A stretch of DNA of 38,838 bases from Dolichospermum sp. LEGE 00240 (GCF_015207875.1 NZ_JADEVZ010000050.1:1-38838); one strand, 5' to 3'. Positions 8,148 to 16,950 are shown, numbered from the stretch's first letter. The notes: generated by a model from the letters alone, not told the origin. A program made the numbers and translations.

Positions 8148-9530
8148 TTAACTATTCTGATCATTGTCCGACAGGACTAGAAAAGCAGCGGCTTCTACAT
8201 GGGCGGTTTGCGGGAAAAAGTCGGCAGGTTGCACCTTGGTGAGTTTATATAGCCCAGCTTCGCAAAGCAACTTGAGGTCACGGGCGAGGGTGGCTACTTT
8301 ACAACTGACGTAAACAATTCGAGATGGTTTCAGGTTTCTTAATGTTTTAATAACGTTAGCTTCACATCCTTTGCGGGGTGGATCAAGTAAGACGACATCT
8401 GGGATAATTTCCAAATTCTGGAGAATTTTTTCTACTGCGCCTACTTGGAATGTGACGTTATTGATGCCATTTTTTTGGGCATTGACAGTTGCTTGTTGTA
8501 CTGCTGTTGATTGCAGTTCTAAACCTGTGATGTGCCGTGCTTGTTTGGCTAGGGGTAAAGTCAATGTCCCTACACCACAGTAGGCATCAATGAGGATTTC
8601 ATGCCCTTGTAGGTTCAGTTCTGACTGAATTACGGCTAGGAGTGCCTCGGCTGTTTCTGTGTACACTTGGAAAAATGTATCTGGTCCGATTTGAAAATCC
8701 AGTCCGGCGAATTTTTCTTGAATGTGGGGAGTTCCAGCTAGACAACGGGTTTCTGATCCAAATATAGCATTTGTGCGATCGCTATTGCGGTTAAGTGACA
8801 CACCAACTAACTCAGGATAACGCTGTAACCATTGCTGGGCTTGGGTTTCAATCCCTGGTAAATTCCAATCTTTGACGACCAAAGTTAGCAGCATTTCTCC
8901 TGTGCGACGACCAATGCGTAAACCCAAGTGGCGAATTAAGCCTTTATGTCGGGTTTCGTCATAAATTGACCAACCTTGCTGTTCAATATCCAATTTTACT
9001 TCAGCTAATAGGGGATTTAATCGCTGGTCTTGGACGGGGCATTGATTCAAGTTGATTAATTTATGAGTACCTTTGTGATAATATCCAGCTTGGACGTGAC
9101 CTGTGGCTGACCTACCGATAGGATAGGTGACTTTGTTGCGATAGTCAAAGGATGCAGCAGTTACCAGGACTGGATCTATGGGTGGATTCACAAAACCGCC
9201 AATTCTTTCTAAGGCTTGAGTTACTTGATTGTGTTTGGCGATTAATTGGTAGTCATAATTGATATGTTGCCACTGACAACCACCACATTTATCAGCGACA
9301 ATACAACTGGGACGCACCCGTTGAGGCGAGGCTTGCAATAATTCCTGCACCTGACCATAGGCATATTTTGGCTTAACATTGAATAGTTTGACAAGTAGGC
9401 GATCGCCCAGAACAGTATCAGCAACAAAAACCACCCGCTGTTCAAAGCGTCCCACACCATCCCCAGTGTCGCTTAAATCAGTAATTTCCAGTTCAATAAT
9501 TTCATCTTGTCGCCACATTATATTAGTCAT
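8148..9530 (-). CDS. rlmD: 23S rRNA (uracil-C5)-methyltransferase, RlmD/TrmA family
   Basis: The 460-aa protein has an N-terminal TRAM RNA-binding domain (about 8-62: IIELEITDLSDTGDGVGRF). A probable [4Fe-4S] site follows, with C77 and the CGGC group (CIVADKCGGCQWQH) plus a later Cys. The C-terminal part holds a SAM-dependent methyltransferase domain with DAYCGVGTLTLPLA, the catalytic block LLDPPRKGC and the nucleophile region VYVSCKVATLARDL. It methylates uracil C5 in structured RNA. Which position (U1939, U747 or tRNA U54) cannot be read from sequence alone, so the symbol is tentative. The ATG at the complement of 9528-9530 or the one four codons later (MWRQDEI) could be the true start. Confidence 0.88.
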   Translation of the reverse strand: MTNIMWRQDEIIELEITDLSDTGDGVGRFEQRVVFVADTVLGDRLLVKLFNVKPKYAYGQVQELLQASPQRVRPSCIVADKCGGCQWQHINYDYQLIAKHNQVTQALERIGGFVNPPIDPVLVTAASFDYRNKVTYPIGRSATGHVQAGYYHKGTHKLINLNQCPVQDQRLNPLLAEVKLDIEQQGWSIYDETRHKGLIRHLGLRIGRRTGEMLLTLVVKDWNLPGIETQAQQWLQRYPELVGVSLNRNSDRTNAIFGSETRCLAGTPHIQEKFAGLDFQIGPDTFFQVYTETAEALLAVIQSELNLQGHEILIDAYCGVGTLTLPLAKQARHITGLELQSTAVQQATVNAQKNGINNVTFQVGAVEKILQNLEIIPDVVLLDPPRKGCEANVIKTLRNLKPSRIVYVSCKVATLARDLKLLCEAGLYKLTKVQPADFFPQTAHVEAAAFLVLSDNDQNS

Positions 9531-9690
9531 TAGTCAGTTGCTAGAGAACAGGGAACTTTCTCACTGGGAAGCGGAAGTTCCCCAATGTCGAATGTAAATT
9601 CATTTATCTCTATCTTCCCATACACTTCCCGAATGTCCCTCTAAGTCGGTAAACTAGCAGATATAAATATTTCAGTTCATTTAGATAATC

Positions 9691-10176
9691 ATGACTGTAA
9701 TTAGCCAAGTTATTCTCCAAGCCGACGACGAACTGCGTTACCCTAGCAGTGGCGAACTCAAAAACATCCAAGCATTTTTGGAGACAGGTGTGCAGCGCAC
9801 AAGAATCGCCGCCACCCTTTCGGAAAACGAGAAAAAGATCGTTCAAGAAGCCACCAAAAAACTTTGGCAAAAACGCCCTGACTTTATCGCCCCCGGTGGT
9901 AATGCTTACGGTGACAAACAACGGGCTTTGTGTATTCGGGACTTTGGCTGGTACTTACGCCTAATCACCTACGGTGTACTTGCTGGTGACAAAGAACCCA
10001 TTGAAAAAATTGGTTTGGTTGGTGTGCGCGAAATGTACAACTCTCTAGGCGTTCCTGTCCCTGGAATGGTAGAAGCGATCGCCTCTCTCAAACAAGCGTC
10101 CTTAGATCTATTAAATGCCGAAGACGCTGGAGAAACAGCACCCTACTTTGATTACATCATTCAAGCGATGTCATAA
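9691..10176 (+). CDS. apcD: Allophycocyanin alpha-B subunit (phycobilisome terminal emitter)
   Basis: The 161-aa biliprotein matches ApcD in length and start ([20 protein letters not shown]). The chromophore-attachment Cys lies in [20 protein letters not shown], near residue 80, and GGNAYGDKQ and the C-terminal [10 protein letters not shown] are also present. The subunit carries a phycocyanobilin in the phycobilisome core and passes energy to chlorophyll, mainly photosystem I. It is a single gene, as usual for apcD, with a long hairpin downstream. A HIP1 site lies inside the coding region near 10076. ApcA is the alternative but differs in the N-terminal sequence. Confidence 0.95.
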   Translation: MTVISQVILQADDELRYPSSGELKNIQAFLETGVQRTRIAATLSENEKKIVQEATKKLWQKRPDFIAPGGNAYGDKQRALCIRDFGWYLRLITYGVLAGDKEPIEKIGLVGVREMYNSLGVPVPGMVEAIASLKQASLDLLNAEDAGETAPYFDYIIQAMS

Positions 10177-10223
10177 TCAAACCTCTAGACGATAGCAGAG
10201 AACAGAGTTAAAAGTCCTTAATT

Positions 10224-10281
10224 CCCCACAATTGTTAGTAGCTATGGCAAATATTTGTCAGGTTATTAACTAGTTGTGGGG
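10224..10281 (+). terminator. Long-range hairpin downstream of apcD
   Basis: CCCCACAATTGTTAGTA at 10224-10240 pairs imperfectly with TTATTAACTAGTTGTGGGG ending at 10281. It starts about 47 bp after the apcD stop. The loop is about 22 bases and no good T-run follows, so it may stabilise or attenuate the mRNA rather than end it. Confidence 0.4.
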
Positions 10282-10358
10282 ATATGTTATACTGATCACA
10301 AGTTATGATCTTAGTAACAACAAAAAACGACAAACTAATAGTAGGCTGTCGGCAGTTA

Positions 10359-10460
10359 GGAATGTGAATTAAATAAGGTGCAAAAGTAGGGTGTGTTAGC
10401 GACAGCGTAACGCACCATTCCAGGTTACATCAGAATTGCAGGTTATTAAATTTGCGTTCC
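10359..10460. mobile_element. 102-bp MITE-like element, copy 1
   Basis: This copy matches 15861-15962 at 100 of 102 positions. The ends form an imperfect inverted repeat: GGAATGTGAATTAAATAA at the left, and GGAACGCAAATTTAATAA when the right end is read in complement. A three-base TTA flanks both sides (cagTTA|GGAA and TTCC|TTAgtg), consistent with a target duplication. It has no coding capacity, so it would need a transposase acting in trans. Confidence 0.8.
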
Positions 10461-10555
10461 TTAGTGTCTTCCCTATTAACGACTCAGCTAGAGTTTTCAC
10501 CAATGACCAATCACCAGAAACTAGACGTTATCAGGTAGAAGGAAATAAATCTTTC

Positions 10556-11539
10556 ATGTCAATCATTATAGCAGAAAAACTCAATAAATTCTATCCTGTA
10601 TCCACAAAACAACCAGGTATTCAGGGAACAATTAACCATTTTTTCCGCCGCACCTATCGCTCAATTCCTGCCGTTCAGGATATCACCTTCACCATTGAAA
10701 CCGGAGAAATAGTGGGATTTTTAGGTCCTAATGGTGCTGGCAAAACTACCACCCTAAAAATGCTGACAGGATTAATTCATCCTTCTAAAGGTACGGTTAA
10801 AGTCGGTGGATTTATTCCCTTTAATCGTCAAGAAGCATTTTTGCAAAAAATCACCTTAGTGATGGGACAAAAACAGCAATTAATTTGGGATTTACCGGCA
10901 TTAGATTCTCTCAGAATTAATGCCGCAGTTTATAATATTTCTGATAAAGAATTTCAACGTCGAGTTGGAGAACTAACAGAAATGCTGGCTTTGGAAGGTA
11001 AATTAACCCAACCCGTCCGCAAATTATCATTAGGTGAACGGATGAAAGCTGAACTGTTAGCAGCACTTTTACACCGTCCCCAAGTTTTATTTTTAGATGA
11101 ACCGACTTTAGGATTAGATGTTAATGCTCAAGCAGGAGTGCGTAACTTTTTAAAAGAATATAATCAGCTATATCAAGCTACAATATTATTAACAAGTCAT
11201 TACATGGCTGATATTACCGCTTTGTGTGAACGGGTGTTATTAATTCATCAAGGAAAACTCATGTATGATGGTAGATTAGATGGATTATTAGAAAATTTTG
11301 CTCCTTATCGAGAAATTTATGTCGAATTAGCGCAAGCATTACCACTAGAAAAACTTATATCCTATGGTGATGTGCAAATGCTAGAAGGAAGAAGGGTGAG
11401 ATTTATTGTCCAACAAGAAGCCATGACTCGCACTGTTTCTCGGATTTTAGCCGATTTAGAAGTGATAGATTTAACAGTGACAGAACCACCAGTAGAAGAG
11501 GTAATTGGTAGGGTTTTTCAAAAAGGATTTAACCATTGA
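10556..11539 (+). CDS. ABC transporter ATP-binding protein (ABC-2 type)
   Basis: The frame is open from 10436, but that part begins inside the MITE, so I choose the ATG at 10556 (MSIIIAEKLNKFYPVST), giving 327 aa. Walker A is GPNGAGKTT, the Q-loop region is VMGQKQQLIW, the signature is LSLGERMKAELLAALL, Walker B is VLFLDEPTLGLD, and the switch His lies in LLTSHYM. The C-terminal extension of about 80 residues (after GRLDGLLENFAPY) is typical of drug- or lipid-exporter ATPases. The permease gene follows immediately, so the two form an operon. Substrate unknown. Confidence 0.92.
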   Translation: MSIIIAEKLNKFYPVSTKQPGIQGTINHFFRRTYRSIPAVQDITFTIETGEIVGFLGPNGAGKTTTLKMLTGLIHPSKGTVKVGGFIPFNRQEAFLQKITLVMGQKQQLIWDLPALDSLRINAAVYNISDKEFQRRVGELTEMLALEGKLTQPVRKLSLGERMKAELLAALLHRPQVLFLDEPTLGLDVNAQAGVRNFLKEYNQLYQATILLTSHYMADITALCERVLLIHQGKLMYDGRLDGLLENFAPYREIYVELAQALPLEKLISYGDVQMLEGRRVRFIVQQEAMTRTVSRILADLEVIDLTVTEPPVEEVIGRVFQKGFNH

Positions 11540-11544
11540 TAACT

Positions 11545-12333
11545 ATGAAAAAAATTGTTAAAAAATCCTTAACTTTGCTATCAGTATATTATGCTAATCT
11601 GCTGGAATATAGATCGGAATTAATCTTCTGGGTTTTAGCTGGTTCTTTACCAATTATCATGATGGGTATTTGGATGCAAGCTGCTGGTAGTGGTCAATTT
11701 GCTTTTAAATCTGTAGACTTCGCTCGATATTTTTTCGCAGTTTTTCTGGCTAGGCAAATCACCGTTGTCTGGGTAATTTATGATTTTGAAAAAGAAGTAT
11801 TAGAAGGTAAACTTTCGCCAAAATTATTACAGCCTTTAGATCCAGTTTGGCACCATGTTGCCAACCATCTGGCGGAAAGAGTCGCTAGAATGCCTTTTGT
11901 ATTGCTTTTAGCAGCACTCTTTTTTGTTCTCTATCCCCAAGCCTTTTGGTTGCCAAGTATAACTAACTTATTTCTATTTATCTTAGCAGCAATTATGGTT
12001 TTTGCTTTAAGATTTATCATTCAATATACCTTTGCTATGTTTGCATTTTGGACAGAAAGGGCGGCAGCCTTAGAAAATTTATGGTTGTTGTTTTTTGTAT
12101 TTTTATCAGGTTTGATAGCACCTTTAGATGTTTTTCCAGAAAATATTAGAAACATAGTCATGTTTACACCTTTTCCCTATATGATTAATTTTCCAGCTAG
12201 TATTTTAGTAGGACTACCTGTAGATTTAACCAGAGGATTTCTATCAATCTCCGGTTGGTTTCTTATATTTTTTGGTGTCAATCGTTTTTTATGGCGCAGA
12301 GGAATGAAAAAATATTCAGGTATGGGGGCTTAA
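11545..12333 (+). CDS. ABC-2 type transporter permease
   Basis: Starting at the ATG at 11545 the product is 262 aa. A TTG at 11536, overlapping the ATPase stop, is an alternative. About six hydrophobic segments are visible, including LIFWVLAGSLPIIMMGIWM, FVLLLAALFFVLY, LFLFILAAIMVFAL and LWLLFFVFLSGLIAP. The loop VLEGKLSPKLLQPLDPVWHH is typical of this permease family, which often occurs as an ATPase plus two unlike permeases. Only one permease is present here, so the transporter is either a homodimer or its second subunit is encoded elsewhere. Confidence 0.88.
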   Translation: MKKIVKKSLTLLSVYYANLLEYRSELIFWVLAGSLPIIMMGIWMQAAGSGQFAFKSVDFARYFFAVFLARQITVVWVIYDFEKEVLEGKLSPKLLQPLDPVWHHVANHLAERVARMPFVLLLAALFFVLYPQAFWLPSITNLFLFILAAIMVFALRFIIQYTFAMFAFWTERAAALENLWLLFFVFLSGLIAPLDVFPENIRNIVMFTPFPYMINFPASILVGLPVDLTRGFLSISGWFLIFFGVNRFLWRRGMKKYSGMGA

Positions 12334-12434
12334 TAATAATATTGAAAATATAATTTATTAACTTTGCTGGGAAACACTAACTACGATAAATTAGTCTGTT
12401 AATTAACAGCCACAAAAAATTTGTTTATCAACCT

Positions 12435-13352
12435 ATGACTATCATGCGTAACCCTATTAATCCAGAGAACAAATTGTCAGGTTTTAGTATTATCAACCAT
12501 GCCAAAATGTTTATAGGCATAATTGCTGCTGTACCCATTGCTTTAAACTCATCAGCAAAGGCTTTAGAAGTACAGGTATTACCGAAAAATCCTCAATTAG
12601 GAGATACAATTTCTGTTGTCATTGAGGCAAATACCTCAGAAAAAATCAGCAATCCTACTGTAACAGTGGGCGAAAAAATATATCCAGCTTTTGAAATTGC
12701 ACCTCGTAAATATCGTTCTTTTGTGCCTACAACTCCCTTAGAACAAGCTGGAGTGAGGACAATTAAAGTTTTCGAAAATGGACAAGAACAAAATTTATCA
12801 GTAAAGGTACGCGATCGCAAATTTCCCGTCCAACGGATCACTCTACCACCGGGAAAAGCTGGAGTTAATGCTACCAAGTATGAACTCAAGCGCGTAAAAG
12901 AATTGAAAGCCCTACAAACACCAGAAAAATATTGGAATGGTGCTTTTCTTACCCCCAATGCTGGGAGAACATCCACTAAATATGGTGTCCGTCGTTACTA
13001 CAATGGTAAATTTGCTAAAGACTACTACCATCGTGGACAAGACTATGCAGGTGCAGAAGGTTCAACCGTAATTACCCCAGCGGCTGGACGAGTTGCTTTA
13101 GTGGGTAAAGTATCCCAAGGGTTCCGAGTTCATGGTAATTTAGTAGGCATTGATCACGGTCAGGGAGTTATCAGTATTTTCATGCACCTAAGTCGTATTG
13201 ATGTCAAAGAGGGTGATTTTGTGCAAGCAGGGCAAAAAATTGGTGCAGTGGGTTCAACTGGTGCATCTACTGGACCGCATCTACACTGGGGTTTGTATGT
13301 GAACGGACAATCTGTTGATCCATTACCGTGGAAATCTCAGAAAATTGATTAA
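12435..13352 (+). CDS. M23-family peptidase (LytM-like), secreted
   Basis: The 305-aa protein has a hydrophobic N-terminal segment (MFIGIIAAVPIALNSSAKA, about 25-43) that looks like a signal peptide with an AKA cleavage site. A beta-rich domain of about 90 residues follows. The C-terminal catalytic domain shows the Zn ligands HRGQDYAG (His and Asp) and HLHWG (the HxH motif), with GxDHGQGVISIFMHLSRI between. It probably cuts peptide cross-links in periplasmic peptidoglycan, or is a divisome-type regulator if inactive. All expected zinc ligands are present, so it should be active. MTIMRNPINP could start at either of the two ATGs (12435 or 12444). Confidence 0.92.
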   Translation: MTIMRNPINPENKLSGFSIINHAKMFIGIIAAVPIALNSSAKALEVQVLPKNPQLGDTISVVIEANTSEKISNPTVTVGEKIYPAFEIAPRKYRSFVPTTPLEQAGVRTIKVFENGQEQNLSVKVRDRKFPVQRITLPPGKAGVNATKYELKRVKELKALQTPEKYWNGAFLTPNAGRTSTKYGVRRYYNGKFAKDYYHRGQDYAGAEGSTVITPAAGRVALVGKVSQGFRVHGNLVGIDHGQGVISIFMHLSRIDVKEGDFVQAGQKIGAVGSTGASTGPHLHWGLYVNGQSVDPLPWKSQKID

Positions 13353-13385
13353 GTTACGCTTTGACTTCCGCCTTGCGGTACTAGT

Positions 13386-14414
13386 CTATAATCTGACTTG
13401 GTTACTTACTTTTACTTGGTCAAAATAACCATATACTACCTGAGAAACTTGACGAATAAAATCTTTTCCTCTAGGATCATTATTTGGTCTTTGCACAAAA
13501 ACTCCTGCTAAATAACGCTTACCTGATGGCGTTTCAATAATACCTGCATCTCCTAATATAAACCTGAGTGTTCCTGTTTTGTGCGCTATCTTAGCACCAG
13601 AACCTAAACCAGAAGGTAATAAACTTCTATTATGACAACCATTCATAATACCTATTACTTGTGATTGACTTGTATTGGAAAGTAACTGATTATTTTCCAT
13701 TAAAGCTGATAGTTTGACCAAATCTTTAGCACTGGTTTTATTAGTTCCTTGAAAATCTCCCAGACGATTTCGCATCACAGTATTTTGCAATCCCCAACTG
13801 CGAAATTTTTGATTTAATTGAGTAATTCCGCCCAAACGATCTATGATCATATTTGTGGCGGTATTATCGCTAATAGTCATCATCCTAGTTGCAGTTTCTA
13901 AAAGACTAAACTTACTTCCTACCCGCGCATACTGCATATTTCCCGAACCACCAACAATATGCTTTTTCCCCATAACCAATGTTTCATCTAGTTGAATTTT
14001 TCCAGCATCTACTTGCTGAAATAAAGCAACCAAAATTGGATATTTAATGGTACTAGCAGCCGCAAAAGATTTATCGCCATTAATGCTTACATAATCTCCG
14101 GTGTTCAAGTCCATAAAAAAGATGCCAGGAGAAAGAAATTTGTAGCGAGCCATTAATGTTTTAATGGGAGCTTGTAGTTCTGAGATTTCTCTTCCTAAAG
14201 AAAATATATCAGTGAAATTACGAGTATCTGTTGGACTAATATTGCTGACAGCATCTGGAGGAATAAATTTAATTTCCGGCAATTGTACACTTGATTTATT
14301 TTGACTCCAGCTACTTGGGTTCTCAAGCTGGTTGTTATCAGGATTTGCTTTAACTGGTAGAGATAATAAAAGAGTAGTCGCGATACTAAATAAGATCAAT
14401 GAAGGTAATTTCAT
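13386..14414 (-). CDS. Serine hydrolase, class A beta-lactamase-like
   Basis: The 342-aa protein begins with a clear signal peptide (MKLPSLILFSIATTLLLSLP, ending VKA). The penicillin-binding fold is marked by the SxxK motif in AASTIKYPIL (near 132), the SDN motif in MTISDNTATN (near 195) and the KTG motif in AHKTGTLRF (near 292). Spacing fits class A beta-lactamases. In the omega-loop region I could not identify the Glu166 equivalent with confidence, so true beta-lactamase activity is unproven. A periplasmic D,D-peptidase-like or esterase role is possible. It converges with the M23 peptidase gene, with 33 bp between them. Confidence 0.88.
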   Translation of the reverse strand: MKLPSLILFSIATTLLLSLPVKANPDNNQLENPSSWSQNKSSVQLPEIKFIPPDAVSNISPTDTRNFTDIFSLGREISELQAPIKTLMARYKFLSPGIFFMDLNTGDYVSINGDKSFAAASTIKYPILVALFQQVDAGKIQLDETLVMGKKHIVGGSGNMQYARVGSKFSLLETATRMMTISDNTATNMIIDRLGGITQLNQKFRSWGLQNTVMRNRLGDFQGTNKTSAKDLVKLSALMENNQLLSNTSQSQVIGIMNGCHNRSLLPSGLGSGAKIAHKTGTLRFILGDAGIIETPSGKRYLAGVFVQRPNNDPRGKDFIRQVSQVVYGYFDQVKVSNQVRL

Positions 14415-14611
14415 GGAGTTGTATGATGAGAGTATTGAATTAACTTACAGCTATTTTCTAAATAAGTAAATGGAATGAGGATTAATTGATTTAGATGTTG
14501 TTTTCAGAGGTCATTTGAATTACTTTTTTTTATAAGTAATCAGACGGAATTAATTGCTCAATTGATTTTTCAGTTTTCTGTTCCCTAGCAACAATTGTTG
14601 TTTAATTTCGC

Positions 14612-14995
14612 CTACTTATCTAGTGCGGGAATCTTTGCTAAAATACCTTTTTTTAAAGGTTCTGGACGTTCTGACCAAGGCAATACACCATCATATTTTG
14701 TATAATACTAACTTGCACATTCTAGTACCGCAGATGGACTACTATCTACTGGTAAATCACCAAAGAGATAGGTTGATTTTCCTTCTGCTACAAAAGCAAT
14801 CACGCAGGAATGACTGCAAGCGCTCATACATTCAACCCCCTGAATGCAGAATTGATTGTGCAATTCACTATCTTGAGCAAGTTCTTGAAGTTGTTTTAGT
14901 AGTTGTTCACCTTGACTTTCACCAACCCGCTTACCATCTTGCCACTTACTACCACAAGTAGTACAGACAAATAGATTATGTTTTTGATTGAGCAT
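14612..14995 (-). pseudogene. DUF1636 metal-binding-type protein interrupted by an in-frame TAG
   Basis: From the ATG at 14993-14995 the frame runs for 95 codons to a TAG at the complement of 14708-14710. The same frame then continues YYTKYDGVLPWSERPEPLKK and GILAKIPALDK to a second TAG at 14612-14614. That continuation is the expected C-terminus of the family, so the first TAG most likely arose from CAG (Gln) by one transition. The N-terminal part keeps the Cys motifs CTTCGSKW and CIQGVECMSACSHSC of this thioredoxin-like, probably iron-sulphur protein. DUF1636 genes often sit with cobalamin-related genes, which fits the riboswitch upstream. The 95-aa product may still fold. Confidence 0.8.
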
Positions 14996-15351
14996 TGATT
15001 TAGAAATGTTGAGGAATAATTCGGAAACGCAGACATAAGAGTCTTTACAATATGGCTACGTAAAATGTGTAAAGAAGCATGATTAACCCCAGCCAAAGAT
15101 GGACAAGATTCACTTGCTGTCATCTTTTCTATTCTTGTCAAAATATATCTAACGAAGATAGCAATAAGTCTCACCTATAAAAGCTTCCCACTTTCTTGAG
15201 TGCAGGATTGCAAATAATTAAATTGACGGTTAATAATCTCAGAACAGTACACAATTTGTAGGGTTTCTCTGGAGGTCTAAACTGATTAATTCCTATGGAA
15301 ACATTCATGGTCTGAATCATCTGTACCACGCAGATGGATGTGAGTTTTTTT

Positions 15352-15475
15352 GCTTTCGGCGGGCATTCTGACTTAGAGAATAAATCTCCTTACAGCTGCG
15401 GGACAGTGCCGGATTTACACCAGACTTTCCCCCTTGCGTTTAATGACTGCTTCCCATTAAAACCGATTCAGTTGC
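15352..15475 (-). ncRNA. Cobalamin (adenosylcobalamin) riboswitch
   Basis: Read on the minus strand, the region contains the conserved core in order: GGGAAAGTCTGGTGTAAATC, CGGCACTGTCCCGCAGCTGT, AAGGAG, then AAGTCAGAATGCCCGCC. This is the standard B12-box architecture. It points toward the DUF1636 gene, whose start is about 340 bases downstream. No obvious gene lies between, and I cannot identify a clear terminator or sequestered ribosome site, so the regulatory output is unresolved. Confidence 0.92.
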
Positions 15476-15476
15476 G

Positions 15477-15505
15477 AGAATACTATATTTTTTATGTCTT
15501 GTCAA
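15477..15505 (-). promoter_or_regulatory. Sigma-70-type promoter of the riboswitch RNA
   Basis: On the minus strand TTGACA (15505-15500) is followed after exactly 17 bases by TATTCT (15482-15477). Transcription would begin a few bases later, at the 5' edge of the riboswitch. The -35 box is perfect. Confidence 0.65.
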
Positions 15506-15713
15506 TAGACAAGGGAGGATAATTCTGTTGATTGTTTTATCCACGGGTATTAAAAAATGTCTAAGCAGTGAATATTCCTAAATCTAGGATGGACATTTTT
15601 GGCTCAATGTCAAAAGACAGTCTGTCAAACATTTTTTATGCTGTTGAAAAGATAAAAAAGGGATTATTTGCAGTAAATTAGTTAATTAAAATCCGTTCCA
15701 CTAAGTCATTCAT

Positions 15714-15869
15714 ATGCTCAGAAAAATTAGGACTTCACTGGGCTTGATGTTAATTGTTAGGGGTCTCTCTACCTTGCCTATTCTTGATAGAGAGGATTAC
15801 TATCTCTCCATGCAAGTTGTCCAAGTTGGTGTTACCTTGGTTAGTCACAATTCTAGGCAAGGAATGTGA
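15714..15869 (+). CDS. Possible small protein whose end was altered by a MITE
   Basis: An ATG frame of 51 codons begins MLRKIRTSLGLMLIVRGLST. It ends within the first bases of MITE copy 2 (SRQ then GM and stop). Removing the MITE and one CAA duplicate restores SRQLFDDD and a stop. The ATG lies about 24 bases after an AGTAAATTAGTTAATTAAA tract (15672-15690) that recurs 20 bases before the next gene. I recognise no family, and the frame could be chance. Confidence 0.25.
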   Translation: MLRKIRTSLGLMLIVRGLSTLPILDREDYYLSMQVVQVGVTLVSHNSRQGM

Positions 15870-15962
15870 ATTAAATAAGGTGCAAAAGTAGGGTGTTTTA
15901 GCGACAGCGTAACGCACCATTCCAGATTACATCAGAATTGCAGGTTATTAAATTTGCGTTCC
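15861..15962. mobile_element. 102-bp MITE-like element, copy 2
   Basis: Same element as 10359-10460, with two substitutions. It is flanked by CAA on both sides (aggCAA|GGAA and TTCC|CAActg), again a three-base duplication. The two elements are in the same orientation. Confidence 0.8.
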
Positions 15963-16032
15963 CAACTGTTTGATGATGATTAGCACTAATTTGTAGTAAA
16001 TTAGTTAATTAAACTCTCTGTGGAAATTCGAT

Positions 16033-16812
16033 ATGCAGCTTCAAGAAGCCTCTAACGTTGCGGTCATTGTTGGTGAAAATGCGGTTACTGTTGCTCAATT
16101 ACCTAGTGTGTGGCAGGATATTGCTAAGGGCAGGGCAAATGTCAGATTTAGTAATCCACAAATCTATGTGGAAATGGCACAGTTGTTTCAATATAAACTG
16201 CAATATGGTGATGTTGATTTATTTAATGACCGCCCCCAGTTATTTCGTCTAATACCTTCATTCTCTGAGTTATTTGGGCAACTGGCAGGGGAAACTCTGG
16301 AGTTTTATGGTCATGACTTTATGATTCACAACTATCCAAACTTTGAGGCAGTTTTGCATAATTGTGAGTCAAAAGGTTCTGAGGACAATAATGAGGTCAA
16401 GGTAGCTCGCATTGGTTTGGAACTGTTTGATGAATTTGGATATGATTTACCAGCTAGTTTCTATCATGTACATTTAGCTCCAATTTATCGAGATCATGTG
16501 TTTGAAGAACGGGCTTTAAGATTTGATCCCAGAGATATAGAACATAAGCGTTCGTGGGATGCTATTCTACACGCAGGTAAGGTATTTGCAATGCAAATGA
16601 AGGTGCAAAGTATAGCATCTAAATATGGTTTTACTTATCAACATGGCTGTGGTTGTAACTCCCATTTATCTTCTATTGATGAATCCTCTGGCGCATTTGA
16701 GTATGAATTAAGTTTGGAGAAGCGTCAACGCTGGATTCGGAGTTTTATCTGGACAGCTTGGTATGAATATGCCATGTTTCCCATTGTGCCGAATACTAGT
16801 TATCTTGTCTAA
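16033..16812 (+). CDS. Unrecognised 259-aa protein
   Basis: No family is recognised. The protein is soluble, with no signal peptide or membrane helix, and rich in aromatic residues and His. Notable stretches are LRFDPRDIEHKRSWDAILHA in the middle and the Cys/His cluster YQHGCGCNSHLSS near 205-217, which could bind a metal. The C-terminus IWTAWYEYAMFPIVPNTSYL is aromatic-rich. The start is ATG at 16033, with no strong ribosome site. It is isolated, with MITE copy 2 ending 70 bp upstream. The length and a single clean frame argue that it is a real gene. Confidence 0.75.
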   Translation: MQLQEASNVAVIVGENAVTVAQLPSVWQDIAKGRANVRFSNPQIYVEMAQLFQYKLQYGDVDLFNDRPQLFRLIPSFSELFGQLAGETLEFYGHDFMIHNYPNFEAVLHNCESKGSEDNNEVKVARIGLELFDEFGYDLPASFYHVHLAPIYRDHVFEERALRFDPRDIEHKRSWDAILHAGKVFAMQMKVQSIASKYGFTYQHGCGCNSHLSSIDESSGAFEYELSLEKRQRWIRSFIWTAWYEYAMFPIVPNTSYLV

Positions 16813-16950
16813 GTAGGGTTTGCTGAAACAGTTATCTGTGAAGGCAGGGAAAAGGGAACAGGGAATAGGAAACAGTTTCCACTAAGTAGGCAAGCAAAAT
16901 TAATTATACAAAAGATTTGGATTTAATATAGGAGTAGCGCTCCCGTACCT

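Noticed and set aside
9610-9921. A 103-codon minus-strand frame
   Set aside because: It is antisense to apcD, which is unambiguous.
14708-14710. TAG as a recoded sense codon (pyrrolysine-type)
   Set aside because: Cyanobacteria are not known to use it, and a single CAG-to-TAG change explains it better.
14623-14961. A 112-codon plus-strand frame
   Set aside because: It lies antisense to the DUF1636 gene, whose Cys motifs and family match are on the minus strand.
14896-15174. A 92-codon minus-strand frame (MTASESCPSLAGVNHASLHI region) between riboswitch and DUF1636
   Set aside because: It overlaps the DUF1636 gene in another frame and matches no family I know; it might be a remnant, but the evidence is too thin.
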